Shown piece by piece: positions 36,176 to 40,727 of a stretch of 40,727 nt of DNA (position 1 is the stretch's first letter; every line of letters begins with the position of its first letter). Made by a program: the position numbers and the translations under genes. The stretch is from Bordetella parapertussis (lineage in GTDB: Bacteria > Pseudomonadota > Gammaproteobacteria > Burkholderiales > Burkholderiaceae_B). The notes below the pieces were generated by a model that ran no database searches, was not told where the DNA came from, and saw only the letters and a list, made by a program, of their open reading frames with translations. Location: NCBI GenBank assembly GCA_945883615.1, contig CAMCYB010000013.1, forward strand, positions 1-40,727, written 5' to 3'.

Positions 36176-37861
36176 TTAACCGTCAATTGCTAGCGCTGAG
36201 CCTGCTTGTTTACGCAATTCGAACTTTTGAATCTTGCCGGTTGAGGTTTTGGGTACTTCACCAAAAACAACAGTGCGTGGTACCTTAAAGTGTGCCAAAT
36301 GTAATTTGCAAAAGTTTACGATATCGATCGGTTCAACTTGAGCGCCTGCTTTGAGTTCGATAAATGCGCAGGGCGTTTCACCCCATTTGGCATCGGGTTT
36401 GGCAACCACGGCCGCGGCCAAGACAGCAGGGTGACGGTACAACACATCTTCAACTTCAATTGATGAGATGTTTTCACCCCCTGAAATAATGATGTCTTTG
36501 CTACGATCTTTGATTTTGATGTACCCATCGGGGTATTGCACAGCTAAATCGCCAGAGTGAAACCAACCGCCAGCAAAGGCAGCTTTTGTAGACGCTTCAT
36601 TTTTTAGGTAGCCTTTCATGGCAATATTGCCGCGAAACATGATTTCACCCATCGTTTCACCGTCCCACGGTACGGGGGTCATCGTTTCTGGGTCAAATAC
36701 TCTAACATCTGCTTCAAGATGGTAGGGTAAGCCTTGGCGTGAATTTAGCCGTGCACGTTCAGGCACGTCAAGTGACTGCCAGTCGTCGTGTTTCACACAT
36801 ACGGCTGCGGGGCCATAGACCTCGGTTAGGCCATAAACATGGGTTAATTCAATACCCATGTTTTCCATACCTTCAATCATGGCGGCGGGGGGTGCTGCGC
36901 CGGCAACCATGCCTTTGATACCACTCGGTAGACCTAGCTTCATTGCATCAGGCGCGTTAACCAACATGCCATGCACGATCGGGGCTGCGCAATAGTGGGT
37001 GACATGGTGCTCACGCATTAAATCAAAAATGCTTTGTGCATCAATTTTGCGTAAACAAACATTGACCCCAGCGCGCGCGGCGATTGTCCAGGGAAAACAC
37101 CACCCATTGCAATGAAACATGGGCAGAGTCCAAAGATAAGTAGGGTGTCGTGCCATATCCCATTCTAAGATGTTTGATATTGCATTGATGGCTGCCCCAC
37201 GATGGCTATAAACCACCCCTTTTGGGTCGCCCGTTGTGCCTGATGTGTAGTTTAGGCAGACCGACTGCCATTCATCTGCTGGCAATGTAAACGTAAAATT
37301 TGGGTCGCCCTGCGCAACCATTTCATCGTATGTTTGCTGACCTAGGCGCAGTTCTGTTTTAACAAACGCGTCATCTAGTGCATCAATCACAATGGGTTCG
37401 CGGCCGTGGTCTCGTTTAAGGGTCGCTAGTGCAGCATGCATAACGCCCGCAAATTCAGCGTCAACGATCACCATTTTGGCTTCACTATGATTAAGCATAA
37501 AAGCGATAGTGGACGCATCAAGCCGTGTATTGAGACTATTAAGCACAGCGCCAGAGAGCGGTATTCCAAAATGAGCCTCAACCATCGGCGGCGTGTTGGG
37601 TAACATGACAGCAACCGTATCGCCTAGCCCCAAGCCATGTGATTGAATTGCACTTGCCAGTTGCCTGCAGCGGGTATAAGTTTGGAGCCAATTTTGAGTC
37701 AGTTTGCCATGCACAATAGCCACTTTATCTGGGTAGACTAAAGCCGCACGTGCTAAAAATGACAGGGGTGATAACGCCACATGATTTGCTTCATTTTGGT
37801 TCAAACCCTTAACATATTGATGATCTGCGGGTAAGAATGTTGGGCGGGCATGGTCTGACAT
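36176..37861 (-). CDS. Acyl-CoA synthetase (AMP-forming), DmdB/FadD-like
   Basis: A 561-residue adenylate-forming ligase that activates a carboxylic acid to its CoA thioester. Core motifs are YTSGTTGDPKGVVYSH (205-220), YGLTEVYGP, FHSGDLAVQYPDGYIKIKD, DIIISGGENISS and the C-terminal catalytic lysine in TSTGKIQKFELRK (about 543). ATG 37861 is chosen because GGAG lies 7 nt upstream; the in-frame extension to 37939 passes through a palindrome in the promoter region. The class includes 3-methylmercaptopropionyl-CoA ligase DmdB and medium-chain ligases; substrate cannot be told apart by reading. First gene of the operon, divergent from the AI-2E-type permease. Confidence 0.92.
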   Translation of the reverse strand: MSDHARPTFLPADHQYVKGLNQNEANHVALSPLSFLARAALVYPDKVAIVHGKLTQNWLQTYTRCRQLASAIQSHGLGLGDTVAVMLPNTPPMVEAHFGIPLSGAVLNSLNTRLDASTIAFMLNHSEAKMVIVDAEFAGVMHAALATLKRDHGREPIVIDALDDAFVKTELRLGQQTYDEMVAQGDPNFTFTLPADEWQSVCLNYTSGTTGDPKGVVYSHRGAAINAISNILEWDMARHPTYLWTLPMFHCNGWCFPWTIAARAGVNVCLRKIDAQSIFDLMREHHVTHYCAAPIVHGMLVNAPDAMKLGLPSGIKGMVAGAAPPAAMIEGMENMGIELTHVYGLTEVYGPAAVCVKHDDWQSLDVPERARLNSRQGLPYHLEADVRVFDPETMTPVPWDGETMGEIMFRGNIAMKGYLKNEASTKAAFAGGWFHSGDLAVQYPDGYIKIKDRSKDIIISGGENISSIEVEDVLYRHPAVLAAAVVAKPDAKWGETPCAFIELKAGAQVEPIDIVNFCKLHLAHFKVPRTVVFGEVPKTSTGKIQKFELRKQAGSALAIDG

Positions 37862-37912
37862 ACTGCTTCTCCAATACAATGAATCGTTGCATTTTACTTT
37901 ACACCTAAGTCG

Positions 37913-37948
37913 CTTTAGAAAGGGCATCATTTTGCCCATGATCTAAAG
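37913..37948. promoter_or_regulatory. Nested palindrome in a divergent promoter region
   Basis: CTTTAGA (37913-37919) and TCTAAAG (37942-37948) enclose a second inverted repeat, GGGCA (37922-37926) with TGCCC (37933-37937). The site lies between the divergent acyl-CoA ligase and permease genes, 28 bp from the permease start and 52 bp from the ligase start, where a regulator of the operon would be expected to bind. No regulator gene is adjacent. Confidence 0.5.
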
Positions 37949-37975
37949 TAACTTCACTTAATTCTGGAATTTGTC

Positions 37976-39040
37976 GTGAATTCACAAAACGACTTTATGC
38001 GTTATGTCATGCTGACTGTTGTTATCGGTCTTTTGCTTGCCATTTCAGTTTGGGTTCTGTTACCTTTTTTTGCTGCAGGCGTTTGGTCAACCATGATTGT
38101 AGTGGCGACATGGCCGTGGTTCATGAAACTCGATCGTAAGTTAGGCAGCAGGCGATACCTTTCTGTAACGATCATGTCTCTTTGTATGTTGGCTTTTTTG
38201 GTTGCGCCACTTTGGCTGGCTATCACCACTATATTTAAACATTCAGATCAAGTCGTGGTGTTTGTTAAAACGCTTGCTACCGATGGCTTTCCCGCTGCAC
38301 CGACTTGGTTAATGGGTATTCCCTTAATCGGTCAGCAACTCAATGATGCTTGGCAGACGGTCGCACATAGTGGCTTAAAAAGTCTTTTGCAAGAATATGT
38401 TGTGCCCCACATGGCTGATACTGGTCGCTGGTTTATTGGCCAGGTAGGGGGTTTAGGTGGTGTGTTGATTCAGTTTTTTCTCATCGTTGCCTTGTCAGCT
38501 GTGATGTATGCTGGGGGCGAAAATGCCGCCGCGCAAGCCCGTCAGTTTGGCAAAAGGTTGGGGGGTGAACAGGGCTTGAATGCAATCATTTTGTCTGGTA
38601 ATGCTATTCGTGGCGTTGCGCTTGGCGTTGGCGTCACGGCAATCGTACAGACAATCATAGGCAGTGCGGGTTTAGCTATTGCGGGTGTGCCGTTTGCCGG
38701 TCTTTTGACTGCTGTGATGTTATTACTTTGTATCGCTCAAATCGGCCCAACGCCCGTTATGGTGCCCGCTGTTATTTGGTTGTTTTGGCAGGGTGATCAA
38801 ACCGGGTGGGCTATTTTTCTAGCAGTTTGGGGTACGTTCACCATAAGTATTGACAATTTTTTAAGACCAGCACTCATAAAACGGGGCGCTGATTTACCGC
38901 TATTGTTGATTTTGCTTGGTGTGATAGGAGGCTTGATGTCGTTTGGTCTCATCGGTATATTTTTAGGCCCAGTTGTTCTAGCAGTTACTTATACGTTAAC
39001 TTTGTCTTGGTTACATCAAAAACAAGGTGGCCAAACCTAA
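37976..39040 (+). CDS. AI-2E family transporter (UPF0118/YdiK-like)
   Basis: A 354-residue inner-membrane protein with about eight hydrophobic segments. The family pattern is present: an N-terminal pair of helices (LTVVIGLLLAISVWVLLPFFAAGVW), a polar middle region of about 100 residues, then the conserved C-terminal bundle with LLCIAQIGPTPVMVPAVIW and DNFLRPALIKRGADLPLLLILLG in pieces and FGLIGIFLGPVVLAV. Members export autoinducer-2 or act as Na+(Li+)/H+ antiporters; most, including YdiK, have no proven substrate. GTG 37976 has a weak GGA site upstream. The last 30 bp overlap the 3' end of mgtE on the other strand. Confidence 0.9.
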   Translation: MNSQNDFMRYVMLTVVIGLLLAISVWVLLPFFAAGVWSTMIVVATWPWFMKLDRKLGSRRYLSVTIMSLCMLAFLVAPLWLAITTIFKHSDQVVVFVKTLATDGFPAAPTWLMGIPLIGQQLNDAWQTVAHSGLKSLLQEYVVPHMADTGRWFIGQVGGLGGVLIQFFLIVALSAVMYAGGENAAAQARQFGKRLGGEQGLNAIILSGNAIRGVALGVGVTAIVQTIIGSAGLAIAGVPFAGLLTAVMLLLCIAQIGPTPVMVPAVIWLFWQGDQTGWAIFLAVWGTFTISIDNFLRPALIKRGADLPLLLILLGVIGGLMSFGLIGIFLGPVVLAVTYTLTLSWLHQKQGGQT

Positions 39041-40495
39041 GAAAATAAAGAAACCTAACGAGTCAGTCGCAAACGTCAGCAACACCGAAGAGCCCATGGC
39101 GGGGTCTTTGCCCAAACGAGCCCGCACCATAGGCACAAGAACGCCCACTGACGCACCGACCAACATGTTGCAAATCATGGCAGCCATCATCACAATTGAA
39201 ATGGCAATTGAGCCTGAAATTCCCCACGCGAAGAGTGCCGCTACCACGCTTCCAACTAACCCAACAAGTAGCGTGACGAGCAATTCACGCTTTATCAGTT
39301 GCCATATATTTTTGCCTGAAATGCGGCCAACAGCTAAAGCTCGAATAATTAATGTCATGGTTTGATTGCCTGAGTTACCGCCAATACCCGCAACAATAGA
39401 CATCAAAAAAGCCAACACAACAATTGCGCTCACTGTATCTTGAAATCGTGACGCAACAAACGAAGCCGTAGCAGCTGTAACCAAGTTTACCAATAGCCAA
39501 GGGGCGCGGTTTTTAAGCGCCTTGGTGATCGGTGCAAAAATATCTTCTTCTTGCATACCGGCTCGTGACAGTGCTTGTTCGTCAGAGTCTTCTCGAATCA
39601 CGTCGACCACTTCGCCAATTGTTACGCGACCAATGATGCGACCCTGATCATCGATCACGGGTGCAGACACCAGGTCGTAACGTTCAAAAGCCCCAGCAGC
39701 CTCAGCATCTGAGTCAAGTGGGTTGAGTGTAAGGTAATCTGTGCTCATGACATCGAACACTTGAATGTCAGGTTCATTAACCAGTAGTGCTGAAAGCGTC
39801 AGCACACCTAAAAGTTTATCACCACGATCAACCACAAAAATTTGATCAGTGTGGTCAGGTAATTCGGGTAGGCGCCGCAAATAACGTAGAACAACTTCAA
39901 GTGAAACGTCTTCACGCACCCGCACCATTTCGAAATCCATGATGCCACCGACACTGTTTTCGGGGTAACCCATGGCTGCAATTAGGTGCGCACGCTCTTC
40001 AACGGTTAAGCCTTTTTGAACCTCTGCTATCACGTCTGGTGGCAAATCACTAGCCAGGTCGGCTATTTCGTCAGCGTTCATGTTGACGGTTGCAGCAACC
40101 AGTTCAGCTCGGTTCATTGACTCAATGAGCGACTCACGCACCCAGTCAGCGACCTCAAGCAAAACATCGGCGTTGTACTCTTCGTCAACCAGCCCCCAAA
40201 CTAATTGGCGCTCGTCTTTAGGTAGCGACTCGAGAATAAAAGCAATATCTGCAGGGTGTATTGCGTTGATAACTGTTTTAATTTCAGTTTCGTGTTGACG
40301 ATGCAATAAACCTTCAACCAGGGGCGCGCGATCATCAACTGCCTCTTGCCGATGAACCAAACCTTCGACGAGTTTGTGACGACGAAGAAGGTCTTGAACT
40401 TTTAACAAGGCTTGTTGCGCATCTTCAGGATCTAGGCGGCGGGCGGGCGAATGAGGATGTACTGCAGATTTAGTGTTGTGTGTCGTGGCAGGCAT
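39011..40495 (-). CDS. mgtE: Magnesium transporter MgtE
   Basis: A 494-residue Mg2+ channel/transporter. The N-terminal superhelical domain (about 65-195, with IHPADIAFILESLPKDERQLVW), a CBS pair (about 200-320, VMSTDYLTLNPLDS and GRVTIGEVVDVIRED) and five C-terminal membrane segments (about 325-494) with GIGGNSGNQTMTLIIRAL and FATDSLGFFIFLGLATLFL are visible. Before the N domain, residues 37-70 contain a duplicated LVEGLVHRQ / LVEGLLHRQ unit, as in other betaproteobacterial MgtE proteins. In studied homologues the cytosolic domains close the pore when Mg2+ is high. The start is preceded by an inverted repeat and no ribosome site is evident. Confidence 0.96.
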   Translation of the reverse strand: MPATTHNTKSAVHPHSPARRLDPEDAQQALLKVQDLLRRHKLVEGLVHRQEAVDDRAPLVEGLLHRQHETEIKTVINAIHPADIAFILESLPKDERQLVWGLVDEEYNADVLLEVADWVRESLIESMNRAELVAATVNMNADEIADLASDLPPDVIAEVQKGLTVEERAHLIAAMGYPENSVGGIMDFEMVRVREDVSLEVVLRYLRRLPELPDHTDQIFVVDRGDKLLGVLTLSALLVNEPDIQVFDVMSTDYLTLNPLDSDAEAAGAFERYDLVSAPVIDDQGRIIGRVTIGEVVDVIREDSDEQALSRAGMQEEDIFAPITKALKNRAPWLLVNLVTAATASFVASRFQDTVSAIVVLAFLMSIVAGIGGNSGNQTMTLIIRALAVGRISGKNIWQLIKRELLVTLLVGLVGSVVAALFAWGISGSIAISIVMMAAMICNMLVGASVGVLVPMVRARLGKDPAMGSSVLLTFATDSLGFFIFLGLATLFLM

Positions 40496-40496
40496 A

Positions 40497-40529
40497 AATT
40501 CAACAGTGTGAGTTTAGAGTTGTTGAATT
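40497..40529 (-). promoter_or_regulatory. Inverted repeat just before the mgtE start
   Basis: AATTCAACA (40497-40505) and TGTTGAATT (40521-40529) form a perfect 9-bp inverted repeat with a 15-nt spacer, ending 1 nt before the mgtE ATG. In RNA it would place a stem where the ribosome must bind; in DNA it could be a repressor operator. Confidence 0.6.
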
Positions 40530-40593
40530 ATGACGTAAATGCTCATTTGGAGTGTGACAAGTTTATGAAAAGATGCACGAAAAAAAGAGTTAG

Positions 40594-40727
40594 GGAAGGT
40601 CTGAATAAGTCGGTTTAAAGCGGAAATTTCCGCGGTAGAAATTTACTGATTCAATAATATTTACTTTTTTGCCCAATATGGACAGATATTTGGGCATTTT
40701 AGCCCGTTTAGCACCCCGAATCAGGGT
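40594..40727. mobile_element. Probable IS5-family insertion sequence, one end
   Basis: The sequence from GGAAGGTCTGAATAAG (40594) resembles the terminal inverted repeats of IS5-subgroup elements, which begin GGAAGGTGCGAATAAG or similar. It is preceded by TTAG (40590-40593), which fits the YTAR target site duplicated by IS5. The following ~115 bp are non-coding as far as visible and contain an imperfect hairpin, GCCCAATAT with ATATTTGGGC (about 40671-40695). The transposase lies beyond the window, so orientation is unknown. Confidence 0.6.

Noticed and set aside
40496..40593. M-box or other known Mg2+ riboswitch upstream of mgtE
   Set aside because: The leader is under 100 nt before the IS boundary and shows none of the conserved M-box helices; only a simple inverted repeat is seen.

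Overview
The window is a chromosomal segment of a Gram-negative betaproteobacterium, most likely Burkholderiales of the Alcaligenaceae/Bordetella type. This rests on a murE-murF gene fusion of the kind known from Bordetella, on the order lpxC - DUF721/dciA - M23 peptidase - secA after the division cluster, and on a meso-diaminopimelate MurE signature with lpxC. Base composition is moderate (mid-40s % GC by eye), lower than typical Bordetella. Family assignments come from reading motifs, not from database searches.

Layout. 1-147 is the 3' end of an IS66-family element (transposase tail plus terminal inverted repeat). It runs into a small membrane-protein gene whose original start has been lost. 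A bidirectional terminator, a SWIB-domain gene, pyrC, uup and the RNase P RNA gene follow (to about 4.7 kb). From 4.9 to 23.2 kb lies a complete division and cell-wall cluster: mraZ, rsmH, ftsL, ftsI, murE-murF, mraY, murD, ftsW, murG, murC, ddl, ftsQ, ftsA, ftsZ, lpxC. Most of its genes overlap by a few bases, which implies translational coupling. It opens with a promoter and four 10-bp-phased MraZ-type half-sites. Its only large internal gap, between ftsA and ftsZ, holds a 13-unit octanucleotide tandem repeat. Next come dciA (minus strand), an M23 peptidase, secA and ackA.

From 28.5 to 37.9 kb all genes are on the minus strand. They form an acyl-CoA ligase / crotonase-like / acyl-CoA dehydrogenase operon, followed downstream by a five-gene branched-chain-amino-acid-type (HAAT) ABC transporter (livG, livF, binding protein, livH, livM). 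The likely joint role is uptake and CoA-dependent breakdown of a small carboxylic or amino acid; the substrate cannot be read from sequence. An AI-2E-family permease gene and an mgtE gene overlap tail to tail. The window ends about 130 bp inside what looks like an IS5-family element.

Most of the window is conserved housekeeping sequence. The points most worth a second look are the octamer repeat before ftsZ, the phased TTTAAAT array before rnpB, the MraZ operator, the IS66-made hybrid reading frame, the Arg-for-Lys Walker A in LivF, the crotonase-like protein lacking both catalytic glutamates, and several inverted repeats in control regions. I found no CRISPR array, phage, toxin-antitoxin or recognisable defence system.
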